A DNA stretch of 64,000 bases from Mesorhizobium sp. 113-3-3 (GTDB taxonomy: Bacteria; Pseudomonadota; Alphaproteobacteria; Rhizobiales; Rhizobiaceae): positions 3,228,501 to 3,292,500 of the forward strand of contig NZ_AP023243.1 in the NCBI RefSeq assembly GCF_016756495.1. The letters run 5' to 3'. Shown here one piece after another: positions 37,626 through 45,466 of this stretch. A program made the position numbers and the translations under genes. Under the pieces are notes generated by a model. The model was given only the letters and a program-made list of their open reading frames with translations, did no database searches and was not told the DNA's origin. Each line of letters starts with the position of its first letter. Within the stretch, counting starts at the first letter, position 1.

Positions 37626-38114
37626 ATGAAAAAAGTTGTCGTCAGCCTATTCGCCCTCGTTGCAGGCACCAGCTTGGCCATGGCCGAGGACGCCGGTTGC
37701 GAGGCCTTCAAATGGCCCGTGACGCGGGAGCAGGCGCTGTTTGCCGCAGCGCCGGCAACGCCGGCTGGAGCGGAGCTGGCCGTGGGTGCCGCCGCGGATC
37801 TGGCACTGGTTCCGGCCGAGAAAGCCGGTTTCACGCTGCCGCCCGAGCGCGCACCGGCGGAAGGTACGTTCGGCGCCGTCGCCAGTGTGGACGTGCCGGC
37901 CGAAGGTGCCATCCAGATCAGCCTGTCGGGCGAGGCCTGGATCGATGTCATCCAGGACGGCAAGGCCATCAAGTCGGCGGGCTACAGCGGTGTGAAAACC
38001 TGCCCCGGCATCCGCAAGAGCGTGCGCTTCAAGCTTGCGGCCGGCCCGGCCACTGTCCAGTTCAGTGGCGCGAAAAAGGCCGAGCTGAAGGTCGCGGTGC
38101 TGACGCCGGAGTAA
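37626..38114 (+). CDS. Secreted protein of unknown function
   Basis: 162 residues with a clear signal peptide (MKKVVVSLFALVAGTSLAMAED, cleavage after AMA). Two cysteines in the mature part (DAGCEAF and KTCPGIRK) could form one disulfide. Alternating hydrophobic pattern (IQISLSGEAWIDVIQDGK, ATVQFSGAKKAELKVAVL) suggests a small beta-sandwich. I do not recognise a family. A start 36 codons upstream is open but would bury the signal peptide, so ATG 37626 is preferred. Confidence 0.75.
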   Translation: MKKVVVSLFALVAGTSLAMAEDAGCEAFKWPVTREQALFAAAPATPAGAELAVGAAADLALVPAEKAGFTLPPERAPAEGTFGAVASVDVPAEGAIQISLSGEAWIDVIQDGKAIKSAGYSGVKTCPGIRKSVRFKLAAGPATVQFSGAKKAELKVAVLTPE

Positions 38115-38191
38115 GACGGCCAGGCAGAGGGATGCGGCCTTTCACCGGTGGTGCGATGAAAGGCCGTCGCTTCGAGCCTGCGGAGTTGCCG

Positions 38192-38968
38192 TCAGCGCAC
38201 CGGCGCCATCAGCGCGAAATGCGCGCCTTGCGGGTCCTGGCACTGCACGATCCAGCTGCCGCCGGGAACCTCCATCGGTCCCATCAGGATCTTGCCGCCA
38301 TTGTCGGTGACGCGCTTTGCCGCCGCGTCGATGCCGGTGACGTTGAAATAGAACTGCCAGACCGGGACCGGAATCTGCTGCGGCTTGTTCATGATGCCAC
38401 CGCCGGATTCGGGGCCGGCGGTAAACGTCTGGTAGGTGCCCATCGGGCCCATGTCGAAATCGCCGGCATTGGCCCAGCCGAACTGGCCGGAATAGAAGTC
38501 GAACGCGGCCTTCCAGTCGCTGGTGTAAAGCTCGTGCCAGCCGATATGGCCGGGCGTACTGGCCGGCACAACGGGCTGGTCGGGGCGGTTGGGTTGCAGG
38601 AACATGAAGGTCGCGCCTTGCGGGTCGGCGACGACGGCGAAGCGGCCGACACCCGGAATGTCGCTGGGTTCACAGTGGACGCCGCCGCCCGCGGCTTTCA
38701 GGGATTTCGTCGAGGCGTCCACGTCCTTGGTATGGATATAGCCGAGCCATGCCGGCGGAGCGCCCATCTTCTTGACATCCTCGGGCATGGTCATCAGCCC
38801 GCCGACGCCGCGCTCGCCGACATTCATGACGATGTAACGCGGCATGCCGGGCGCCTTGTCGAAGGGCTGCGCCGTCCAGCCGACAACCTTGGTGTAGAAG
38901 GCCTCGGCGGCGTCGAGGTCCGAAGTCATCAGCTCGTACCAGAAGAAGGGCATTGGGGATTTCGGCAT
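38192..38968 (-). CDS. VOC-family (glyoxalase/bleomycin-resistance fold) protein, two domains
   Basis: 258 residues forming two vicinal-oxygen-chelate modules in tandem: FFWYELMTSDLDAAEAFYTKVVGW with DPQGATFMFLQ, and IGWHELYTSDWKAAFDFYSGQFGW with DPQGAHFALM. The repeated WxELxTxDxxAAxxFY pattern is typical of the hydroxylase/CFP-30-like group, generally of unknown substrate. GAGGAG seven bases before the ATG at 38968 decides the start. Cytoplasmic. Confidence 0.88.
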   Translation of the reverse strand: MPKSPMPFFWYELMTSDLDAAEAFYTKVVGWTAQPFDKAPGMPRYIVMNVGERGVGGLMTMPEDVKKMGAPPAWLGYIHTKDVDASTKSLKAAGGGVHCEPSDIPGVGRFAVVADPQGATFMFLQPNRPDQPVVPASTPGHIGWHELYTSDWKAAFDFYSGQFGWANAGDFDMGPMGTYQTFTAGPESGGGIMNKPQQIPVPVWQFYFNVTGIDAAAKRVTDNGGKILMGPMEVPGGSWIVQCQDPQGAHFALMAPVR

Positions 38969-39135
38969 GGTCGGTCTCCTCACCGTTCAGCATCGATCGT
39001 TGTCCGATCCACCGCAGGACGATCCTGGAGGCGGACATCCGACAACCGCCCGCACAATAATGCCTTGTCCATGACATGCGTTCCCCGGTTGCGTATTCCA
39101 CGTTTTTCGATTTCTGTACGGCAAGGGGGTTGTTC

Positions 39136-39888
39136 ATGCGCCAGATGTCGCTGCCACGCCAGATGTCGCTCACGCCTGAGCTTGTCGCACTGTGCCACAG
39201 GGAAGAAGCCGATCCCGGCCCTGACCCGAGCTGGACCGAGCTGACTGACGGGGATTTCCGGACGCTTGCAATACGGCTTTCCGCGGAAGCGGACGAGGGG
39301 CCGCTTTGGGTGTTCGCCTACGGCTCGCTGATCTGGAAACCGGAATTCGAATCGGTCGAGCAACGGCTCGCCACGGCCTTCGGCTGGCACCGCTCCTTCT
39401 GCCTCGACATGGTGCGCTGGCGCGGCAGCGCCGCACAGCCGGGGCTGATGATGGCGCTCGAACGAGGCGGACGCTGCAACGGGGTGATCTACCGCTTGCC
39501 GGAGGGCGAAAAGCCGGCCCAGATCGAAAGGCTGCTGCGGCGCGAGATCAGCGACCATGAGAGCGTCAGTTCGGTCCGCTGGCTGCCGGTGCATACGGCG
39601 CAGGGCGGGCTGCGGGCGCTGGGTTTCTGGGTTGGCGTCAAGGGGCGGGGAACGTCGCTCGGCCAACCACTGGACAGAGTGGCCGGCATATTGGCCCGGG
39701 CCTGCGGCCATATAGGCTCGGGCGCGGAATATCTCTACAACACGGTCAGCCACCTCGAAGCGTTCGGCATCCATGACCGCAATCTGTGGCGGCTGCAGGA
39801 ACTGGTGGCGGACGAGGTCCGGGCGCTCCATGGCCGGCCGGCCGGCGAGGACCATCGATCTCGGCAAGAGCAGCCCTCCATAGCATAA
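39136..39888 (+). CDS. ChaC-like gamma-glutamylcyclotransferase
   Basis: 250 residues. Landmarks: VFAYGSLIWKPEF (substrate-binding loop), FGWHRSFCLDMVRWRG, GVIYRLPEG and GAEYLYNTVSHLEAFGIHD. ChaC enzymes cleave glutathione to 5-oxoproline and Cys-Gly in the cytoplasm. An 18-base tandem repeat near the start (CGCCAGATGTCGCT at 39139 and 39157) encodes RQMSLP-RQMSLT and offers two extra ATGs; AAGGGGG seven bases before 39136 favours the first. Confidence 0.88.
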   Translation: MRQMSLPRQMSLTPELVALCHREEADPGPDPSWTELTDGDFRTLAIRLSAEADEGPLWVFAYGSLIWKPEFESVEQRLATAFGWHRSFCLDMVRWRGSAAQPGLMMALERGGRCNGVIYRLPEGEKPAQIERLLRREISDHESVSSVRWLPVHTAQGGLRALGFWVGVKGRGTSLGQPLDRVAGILARACGHIGSGAEYLYNTVSHLEAFGIHDRNLWRLQELVADEVRALHGRPAGEDHRSRQEQPSIA

Positions 39889-39943
39889 CATGAGTAAAAA
39901 AATCATGTTTTTATCGAGCCTTTTCAGCGACTTGCGCTGAAAA

Positions 39944-39959
39944 TTGACCAATTGATAAA
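39944..39959. promoter_or_regulatory. RutR-like operator upstream of preT
   Basis: TTGACCA-AT-TGATAAA. The E. coli RutR consensus is TTGACCA-NN-TGGTCAA: the left half matches at 7 of 7 and the right at 5 of 7. It ends 50 bases before the preT start codon, in an AT-rich promoter-like stretch. Confidence 0.6.
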
Positions 39960-40009
39960 AAAATAAAACGTGCTAGCCTTCCCCAAAACGAAAACATGGG
40001 GAACTGACA

Positions 40010-41365
40010 ATGCCAGAAGGCCAGTTCAAGGAAGGTATCGTCGGCGGGCGGCTTGCCGCCGAGCAGTACGCGGATAATTTCTCCGACCTGCATCCGCCGC
40101 TCGATCACCATGAGGCGCTGGTCGAATCCGACCGCTGCTATTTCTGCTACGACGCGCCATGCATGAACGCGTGCCCGACCTCGATCGACATTCCGCTGTT
40201 CATCCGCCAGATCTCGACCGGCAATCCGATCGGCTCGGCCAAGACCATCTTCGACCAGAACATCCTTGGCGGCATGTGCGCCCGCGTATGCCCGACCGAG
40301 ACGCTGTGCGAGGAGGTCTGCGTGCGCGAGGTGGCGGAAGGCAAGCCGGTACAGATCGGCCGCCTGCAGCGCTACGCCACCGATGTCGCCATGGCAGAGA
40401 ACAAGCAGTTCTATGCGCGCCCGGAAGCGACCGGAAAGACGGTCGCCGTGGTCGGCGCCGGCCCGGCCGGCCTTGCCGCCGCGCACCGGCTCGCCCGCCA
40501 TGGCCATGACGTCACCATACTGGAGGCGCGGCCGAAGGCCGGCGGCCTCAACGAATACGGCATCGCCGCTTACAAGAGCGTCGACAATTTCGCCCAGGCC
40601 GAGGTCGACTACGTCACGGCGATCGGCGGCATCGACATCCAGAACGGCAAGGCGCTCGGCCGCGACTACCAGCTCTCCGACCTGATCCGCAACTATGACG
40701 CGGTGTTCCTCGGCATGGGGCTTGGCGGCGTCAATGCGCTGCGCGCCGATGGCGAGGATGCCGCCGGCGTCACCAATGCGGTGGAGTTCATCGCCGAATT
40801 GCGCCAGGCCAGCGATCTTGCCGGCCTGCCGGTCGGCCGCCGCGTCGTCGTCATCGGCGGCGGCATGACGGCGATCGACGCCGCCGTGCAGTCGAAGCTG
40901 CTCGGCGCCGAGGAGGTGACGGTCTGCTACCGGCGTGGCCAGGAGCACATGAACGCCTCCGGGTTCGAACAGGATCTGGCCGCCGCCAACGGCGTCACCA
41001 TCCGCCATTGGCTGCAGCCGAAGCGGGTGATCGCCGAGGCCGGCAAAGTGTCGGGCATCGAACTCGAATATACGGCGTTGAAGGGCGACAAGCTTGCCGG
41101 CACCGGCGAGACCCTGACACTCGTCGCCGACCAGGTGTTCAAGGCCATCGGCCAGAGTTTTGTCCCGGCCGCGCTCAATGGCAGCGGCGCCGCGATCGAA
41201 CTCGAAGCCGGCCGTATCAAGGTCGATGCGGAAGGGCGCACCTCGCTGGCGAAAGTCTGGGCCGGCGGCGACTGCATCTTTGGCGGCGACGACCTGACGG
41301 TTTCGGCGGTCGCGCAGGGGCGCGATGCCGCGGAGAGCATACACAGGAGTCTGACGCAGGGATAA
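40010..41365 (+). CDS. preT: Dihydropyrimidine dehydrogenase subunit PreT (NAD(P)-dependent)
   Basis: 451 residues. N-terminal Fe-S cluster cysteines at 43, 46, 51, 55 and 90, 94, 100, 104 (CYFCYDAPCMNAC, CARVCPTETLCEEVC), then an FAD-binding Rossmann motif VVGAGPAGLAAA near 146-157 and a second NAD(P) motif VVVIGGGMTAIDAA. It passes electrons from NAD(P)H to PreA, which reduces uracil and thymine to the dihydro forms, the first step of reductive pyrimidine breakdown. A RutR-like operator lies upstream. It is separated from preA by a methyltransferase gene, which is unusual. Confidence 0.94.
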   Translation: MPEGQFKEGIVGGRLAAEQYADNFSDLHPPLDHHEALVESDRCYFCYDAPCMNACPTSIDIPLFIRQISTGNPIGSAKTIFDQNILGGMCARVCPTETLCEEVCVREVAEGKPVQIGRLQRYATDVAMAENKQFYARPEATGKTVAVVGAGPAGLAAAHRLARHGHDVTILEARPKAGGLNEYGIAAYKSVDNFAQAEVDYVTAIGGIDIQNGKALGRDYQLSDLIRNYDAVFLGMGLGGVNALRADGEDAAGVTNAVEFIAELRQASDLAGLPVGRRVVVIGGGMTAIDAAVQSKLLGAEEVTVCYRRGQEHMNASGFEQDLAAANGVTIRHWLQPKRVIAEAGKVSGIELEYTALKGDKLAGTGETLTLVADQVFKAIGQSFVPAALNGSGAAIELEAGRIKVDAEGRTSLAKVWAGGDCIFGGDDLTVSAVAQGRDAAESIHRSLTQG

Positions 41366-41370
41366 GGATC

Positions 41371-42213
41371 ATGGCGACGGTGGAACCGGGCATCGCCCGT
41401 CACTACGACATAGCAGGTCTTGAGCAGCGCATCCTTGCCGCGCTTGCCGACACTGGCGTGGACATTGCTCATTTGCGTGCCGGTGATCTCGAAGCGGTCG
41501 ACGAATTCCACATTGGCGGCATCGCCGCCACAAAAGAACTGCTTGGCCAGATGGGTTTGAAACCTGGAGCCAGGCTTCTGGACATTGGTTCCGGCGTGGG
41601 CGGTCCGGCCCGCTTTGCCGCCAACGATGCCGGCGCCGATGTCACCGGCATCGATCTCACGCAAAGCTATGTCGACATCGCGACCAGCCTGTCGAAGCGC
41701 ACGGGAATGGCCGACAAGACGCACTTCGTGCAGGGCAGCGCGCTGGACATGCCATTCGCCGGTGCCAGCTTCGACGCCGCCATGATCCTGCATGTCGGCA
41801 TGAACCTTCCCGACAAGAAAAAACTGATGAGCGAGGCCGCGCGCGTGCTCGAGCCGGGCGGTGTTTTTGCCGTCTACGACGTCATGCGGCTCAAGGTCGG
41901 CGCGCTGACCTATCCGCTGCCATGGGCATCGGATGAGAGCATGTCCTTCGTCGCCACGCCCGACGACTATCGCTCGGCCGCCACGGCCGCGGGGTTTTCC
42001 GTAATCACTGAGCGGCAGCGCGGCGCTTTCGCCGTCGAATTCTTCGCCGCGATACGCGCCCGGATGGCCGCCGCGCAGGCCGAGGGCAAGAAGCCGCCGC
42101 CCGGCGTCGGGCTCGTCATGGGCGAAGACGCCCGCACCAAGATCGCCAATCTCACCGCCGCGCTTGAAGGCGGCATTCTCGCACCCGTCGAACTGCTTCT
42201 TCGTCTCGGCTGA
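41371..42213 (+). CDS. SAM-dependent methyltransferase, class I, unknown substrate
   Basis: 280 residues. Motif I LLDIGSGVGGPARFAA near residue 71, motif II-type GADVTGIDLTQSYVDIA, then FDAAMILHVGMNLPDKKKL and ARVLEPGGVFAVYDVM. Resembles the small-molecule methyltransferases near UbiE and glycine/sarcosine N-methyltransferases. The ATG lies 5 bases after the preT stop and its own stop lies 12 bases before preA, so it is co-transcribed with both. The substrate is unknown; its position suggests a pyrimidine-related or beta-amino acid metabolite, or a neutral hitchhiker. Confidence 0.88.
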   Translation: MATVEPGIARHYDIAGLEQRILAALADTGVDIAHLRAGDLEAVDEFHIGGIAATKELLGQMGLKPGARLLDIGSGVGGPARFAANDAGADVTGIDLTQSYVDIATSLSKRTGMADKTHFVQGSALDMPFAGASFDAAMILHVGMNLPDKKKLMSEAARVLEPGGVFAVYDVMRLKVGALTYPLPWASDESMSFVATPDDYRSAATAAGFSVITERQRGAFAVEFFAAIRARMAAAQAEGKKPPPGVGLVMGEDARTKIANLTAALEGGILAPVELLLRLG

Positions 42214-42225
42214 AAGGGACCTGTC

Positions 42226-43539
42226 ATGGCAGATATCAGCAACAATTTCGTCGGCATCAAATCGCCAAATCCGTTCTGGCTGGCCTCGGCGCCGCCGACC
42301 GACAAGGCCTACAATGTCATCCGCGCCTTCAAGGCAGGGTGGGGCGGCGTGGTGTGGAAGACGCTTGGCGAGGAAGGCCCGCCGGTGGTCAACGTCAACG
42401 GTCCGCGCTATGGCGCGATCTGGGGCGCCGACCGGCGCCTGCTCGGCCTCAACAATATCGAGCTGATCACCGACCGCGACCTGCAGACCAATCTGCGCGA
42501 GATGAAGCAGGTCAAGATGGATTGGCCCGATCGCGCGCTCATCGCCTCGATCATGGTGCCTTGCGAAGAGGCAAGCTGGAAAGCCATCCTGCCGCTGGTC
42601 GAGGAGACCGGCGCCGACGGCATCGAGCTCAATTTCGGCTGCCCGCACGGCATGTCGGAACGCGGCATGGGCGCCGCCGTCGGCCAGGTGCCGGAATATA
42701 TCGAAATGGTGGTGCGCTGGTGCAAGCAGTATACGCGCATGCCCGTCATCACCAAGCTGACGCCCAACATCACCGACATCCGCAAGCCGGCGCGGGCAGC
42801 GCATGCCGGCGGCACCGATGCGGTATCGCTGATCAACACCATCAACTCGATCACCGGCGTCGACCTCGACAGTTTCGCGCCGATGCCGACCATCGACGGC
42901 AAGGGCTCGCATGGCGGCTATTGCGGCCCGGCGGTGAAGCCGATCGCAATGAACATGGTGGCCGAGATCGCGCGCGATCCCGAAACGCGCGGCCTGCCGA
43001 TCTCGGGCATTGGCGGGATCACCACCTGGCGCGACGCCGCCGAATTCCTGGCGCTCGGCGCCGGCAATGTGCAGGTCTGCACGGCGGCGATGACCTACGG
43101 CTTCAAGATCGTGCAGGAGATGATCGCCGGTCTGGAAAACTGGATGGACGAGAAGGGTCACCGCTCGCTCGACGACATCATCGGCCGCGCCACGCCCAAC
43201 GTCACCGACTGGCAGTATCTCAACCTCAACTATGTCGCCAAGGCGCGTATCGACCAGGACGCCTGCATCAAATGCGGCCGCTGCCATATCGCCTGCGAGG
43301 ACACCTCGCACCAGGCGATCACCAGCATGGTCAATGGCGTCAGGCATTTCGAGGTGATCGAGGCCGAGTGCGTCGGCTGCAATCTCTGCGTCAATGTCTG
43401 CCCGGTCGACAATTGCATCACCATGGAGCCGCTGGCCGCGGGTGCCATGGACGAGCGCACCGGCAAGCCGGTGTCGCCGGTCTACGCCAACTGGACCACG
43501 CACCCGAACAACCCGATGGCCAAGGTGGCCGCGGAGTAG
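42226..43539 (+). CDS. preA: Dihydropyrimidine dehydrogenase catalytic subunit PreA
   Basis: 437 residues. An FMN TIM barrel of the dihydroorotate dehydrogenase type (NPFWLASAPPTDK, ELNFGCPHGMSERGMGAA, ISGIGGITTWRDAAEFL) is followed by two 4Fe-4S motifs near the C-terminus (CIKCGRCHIAC and CVGCNLCVNVCPVDNC). Catalyses NAD(P)H-dependent reduction of uracil/thymine together with PreT. AAAGGGA precedes the ATG. Last gene of the preT-methyltransferase-preA operon. Confidence 0.95.
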   Translation: MADISNNFVGIKSPNPFWLASAPPTDKAYNVIRAFKAGWGGVVWKTLGEEGPPVVNVNGPRYGAIWGADRRLLGLNNIELITDRDLQTNLREMKQVKMDWPDRALIASIMVPCEEASWKAILPLVEETGADGIELNFGCPHGMSERGMGAAVGQVPEYIEMVVRWCKQYTRMPVITKLTPNITDIRKPARAAHAGGTDAVSLINTINSITGVDLDSFAPMPTIDGKGSHGGYCGPAVKPIAMNMVAEIARDPETRGLPISGIGGITTWRDAAEFLALGAGNVQVCTAAMTYGFKIVQEMIAGLENWMDEKGHRSLDDIIGRATPNVTDWQYLNLNYVAKARIDQDACIKCGRCHIACEDTSHQAITSMVNGVRHFEVIEAECVGCNLCVNVCPVDNCITMEPLAAGAMDERTGKPVSPVYANWTTHPNNPMAKVAAE

Positions 43540-43570
43540 GGTTTCGTCACGACAAGGGCGCCGAGGGCGC

Positions 43571-43634
43571 GGCAGCTCCCTTCTCCCCGTCACTATACGG
43601 GGAGAAGGTGCCGGCAGGCGGATGAGGGGCAGCG
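43571..43634. repeat. Dispersed palindromic repeat, copy 2 (inverted)
   Basis: Reverse complement of copy 1 at 11605-11668 with few differences; the shared core is CGTCACTATACGGGGAGAAG, with GCCGGCAGGCGGATGAGGGG on its outer side. Confidence 0.85.
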
Positions 43635-43690
43635 CGACGTTTGAGATGATCTGCCCGCCCGCATTTCATGCGTTCCTGACGATCTGGCGC

Positions 43691-43722
43691 AAGCGCCCTG
43701 TGTGTTGGCACAGGGCGCTTTT
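43691..43722 (+). terminator. Rho-independent terminator
   Basis: Perfect 12-base stem AAGCGCCCTGTG, loop TGTTGG, CACAGGGCGCTT, ending in TTTT on the plus strand. It is 150 bases downstream of preA and probably ends that transcript. Confidence 0.7.
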
Positions 43723-43753
43723 GTATGGTCCTAGTCATTAGATCGCAAAGTTG

Positions 43754-43820
43754 GCGCTGCCCCTCATTGCCCTGCCGGGCATTTCTCCCCGTATAGTGAC
43801 GGGAGAAAGACGCTGTCATC
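43754..43820. repeat. Dispersed palindromic repeat, copy 3 (diverged)
   Basis: Same orientation as copy 1. The core TTCTCCCCGTATAGTGACGG is kept, but the outer arm (CCCCTCATTGCCCTGCCGGG) differs at several positions. Confidence 0.8.
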
Positions 43821-43935
43821 GCCGATTTCGCCAATCACCGACGTATTCTCGTTTCAAAAGCAGGGGGCTGCACTTTCTTATTGCAGATAAGAATTATCCA
43901 CGATAAAAGATATCCATGAATAGGAGATTGGCACC

Positions 43936-44460
43936 ATGAAGCTGGGCGAGGGCGTTGAGGCGGCCATCCATTGCGCGGCCACGCTGGCGAGCGTGGAGGG
44001 CAACAGCACCATGCCGGGCGCGGCCCTGGCTGAGTGTTTCGGCCTGTCGCCGAGCTATCTGCTGAAGCATCTCAACATGCTGACCGCCGAGCGCATCCTG
44101 GAATCGGTGCCGGGCCCGGCGGGCGGCTACCGGCTGGCCCGGCCGGCCGGGCGCATCACCCTACTCGACATCGTGCTGGCGGTCGAAGGGCGGGAGCCGG
44201 CGTTTCGCTGCGGCGAAATCCGCCGCAACGGTCCGGTCAAGATCGATGCCTCGGCCTATGTCAAACCCTGCGGCATCAATGCCGCGATGCTGAAAGCTGA
44301 GCGCGCCTATCGGACAGCGCTGGCCGAAGTGAAGCTGTCCGATGTTGTGGTGGACTACGCGGCCGAAGGCGATCCGAGATCCTATGCCGCGAGCTGCGCC
44401 TTCGTGGCGCGCCACCAGCGGCCGCAGAAATCCAGTTCAACCCCTCCAAAGCAATTGTGA
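43936..44460 (+). CDS. Rrf2-family transcriptional regulator
   Basis: 174 residues. Winged-helix N-terminus (MKLGEGVEAAIHCAATLA, LAECFGLSPSYLLKHLNML, GGYRLARPAGRITLLDIVLAVEG) typical of Rrf2. Cysteines at 92 and 112 (plus others) fit the two-Cys thiol-sensing type rather than an Fe-S type. It precedes an AhpD-like and a DoxX gene, a combination often seen for Rrf2 regulators that respond to oxidative or electrophile stress. The stop codon is 11 bases before the AhpD-like start. Confidence 0.9.
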   Translation: MKLGEGVEAAIHCAATLASVEGNSTMPGAALAECFGLSPSYLLKHLNMLTAERILESVPGPAGGYRLARPAGRITLLDIVLAVEGREPAFRCGEIRRNGPVKIDASAYVKPCGINAAMLKAERAYRTALAEVKLSDVVVDYAAEGDPRSYAASCAFVARHQRPQKSSSTPPKQL

Positions 44461-44471
44461 AAGGACAGACC

Positions 44472-44930
44472 ATGAAACAGAGGATGCAATTCTTCGCCAA
44501 GGCGCCGGAGATCATGAAGGCGGTGTCGGCGCTCAACAAGGCGGTCGACGAATGCGGGCTGGAGGTCAGCCTGCTGCACCTGATCAAGCTCAGGGCCTCG
44601 CAGATCAATGGCTGTTCCTTCTGTGTGGAGATGCATAGCCGCGAAGCGAGGCGTGACGGCGAAACCGAACAGCGGCTCTATCTCGTCGCGGCCTGGAAGG
44701 AATCGCCGCTGTTTTCCCCGCGCGAGCGCGCCGCCTTCGCCTGGACCGAAGCGGTGACGCTGATTGCCGACAATGGCGTGTCGGACGAACTCTATGCCCG
44801 CACGCTGGAGCATTTCTCGGAAGAGGAACTGGTGAAGCTGTCCGTCGCGCTCGGCATGATCAACACCTGGAACCGGCTGTGCATTCCGTTCCACGCCATT
44901 CACCCGATGCCGGCCGCCAAGGCGGCCTGA
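44472..44930 (+). CDS. Carboxymuconolactone decarboxylase-family (AhpD-like) protein
   Basis: 152 residues. The redox motif CSFCVEMHSREA (CxxC followed by His) is that of AhpD-like alkylhydroperoxidases; LIKLRASQINGCSFC and WKESPLFSPRERAAFAWTEAVT are family landmarks. Likely reduces peroxides or acts as a thiol-disulfide partner in the cytoplasm. ATG 44472 has AAAGGA six bases upstream; a GTG at 44457 overlapping the regulator's stop is possible. Confidence 0.91.
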   Translation: MKQRMQFFAKAPEIMKAVSALNKAVDECGLEVSLLHLIKLRASQINGCSFCVEMHSREARRDGETEQRLYLVAAWKESPLFSPRERAAFAWTEAVTLIADNGVSDELYARTLEHFSEEELVKLSVALGMINTWNRLCIPFHAIHPMPAAKAA

Positions 44931-44995
44931 TTTTCCGTCGCCAAGGGAGCGCCGTCGAGGAGGCGGCGCTCAAATTGTTTTCAAAGGGAGCGTTT

Positions 44996-45373
44996 ATGCC
45001 TGCCGATTTGCCATCGACCTTGTTGTTTCTCGGCCGTCTGCTGCTTGGCGGCGCCTTCGTCTTCGCCGGCCTGCGTAATGTCCAGAACGCGGCCTTCCTC
45101 ACCGGGCTGATGGCCGCGCGCGGCGTGCCGCAGGCACGGCTGGCGCTGTGGGCCGGCATAGTGCTCCAGATCATTGCCGGCGCCCTGGTGATGGGCGGGC
45201 TATGGGTGGCAATCGCCAGCGCGGTGCTGGTGCTGTTCCTGATCGTCGCCACGCCGATGTTCCACAATTTCTGGGATCATGAGGGCCCGGACCGTGCGGC
45301 GCGCATCAACGGCTTCGTCGGCAATGTCGCGCTGAGCGGAGGGTTCCTGACGCTCATCGCGCAGTCGCTCTGA
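44996..45373 (+). CDS. DoxX-family membrane protein
   Basis: 125 residues with four hydrophobic helices (LLFLGRLLLGGAFVFAGL, ALWAGIVLQIIAGALVMGGLW, AIASAVLVLFLIVATPMF and VALSGGFLTLIAQSL). DoxX/SURF4-like. AAAGGGAG five bases before the ATG fixes the start. Third gene of the Rrf2-AhpD-DoxX set, 65 bases after the AhpD-like gene. Confidence 0.88.
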   Translation: MPADLPSTLLFLGRLLLGGAFVFAGLRNVQNAAFLTGLMAARGVPQARLALWAGIVLQIIAGALVMGGLWVAIASAVLVLFLIVATPMFHNFWDHEGPDRAARINGFVGNVALSGGFLTLIAQSL

Positions 45374-45382
45374 AGGGCGAAG

Positions 45383-45466
45383 CTAGAGCGGCGAACCGCT
45401 CTGGCTCTCTGCTTGACGCAATTCCGGACGGGAAACCGCTCCACACTTTTCCTGGAATTGCTCTAG
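45383..45466. repeat. Intergenic repeat-like element with two inverted repeats
   Basis: Contains AGAGCGG-CGAA-CCGCTCT (45385-45402) and GCAATTCC ... GGAATTGC (45418-45425 and 45454-45461). Sequence of this style (GGAATTGC, GGAAACCGC, CTAGAGC ends) is, from memory, a common intergenic element of rhizobial genomes. Its end supplies the stop codon of the converging SDR gene. Confidence 0.55.

Larger units (their letters stand above)
43540..43935. other. Intergenic region with two repeats and a terminator-like hairpin
   Basis: 396 bases without a gene: two copies of the dispersed palindromic repeat (43571-43634 and 43754-43820, in opposite orientation) flank a strong hairpin at 43691-43720. The last 110 bases before the Rrf2 gene are AT-rich (TTTCTTATTGCAGATAAGAATTATCC region around 43873-43900) and should contain its promoter. 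Confidence 0.7.

Noticed and set aside
40927..43593. Long minus-strand open frame opposite preT, the methyltransferase and preA
   Set aside because: All three plus-strand genes have clear motifs; the antisense frame has none.
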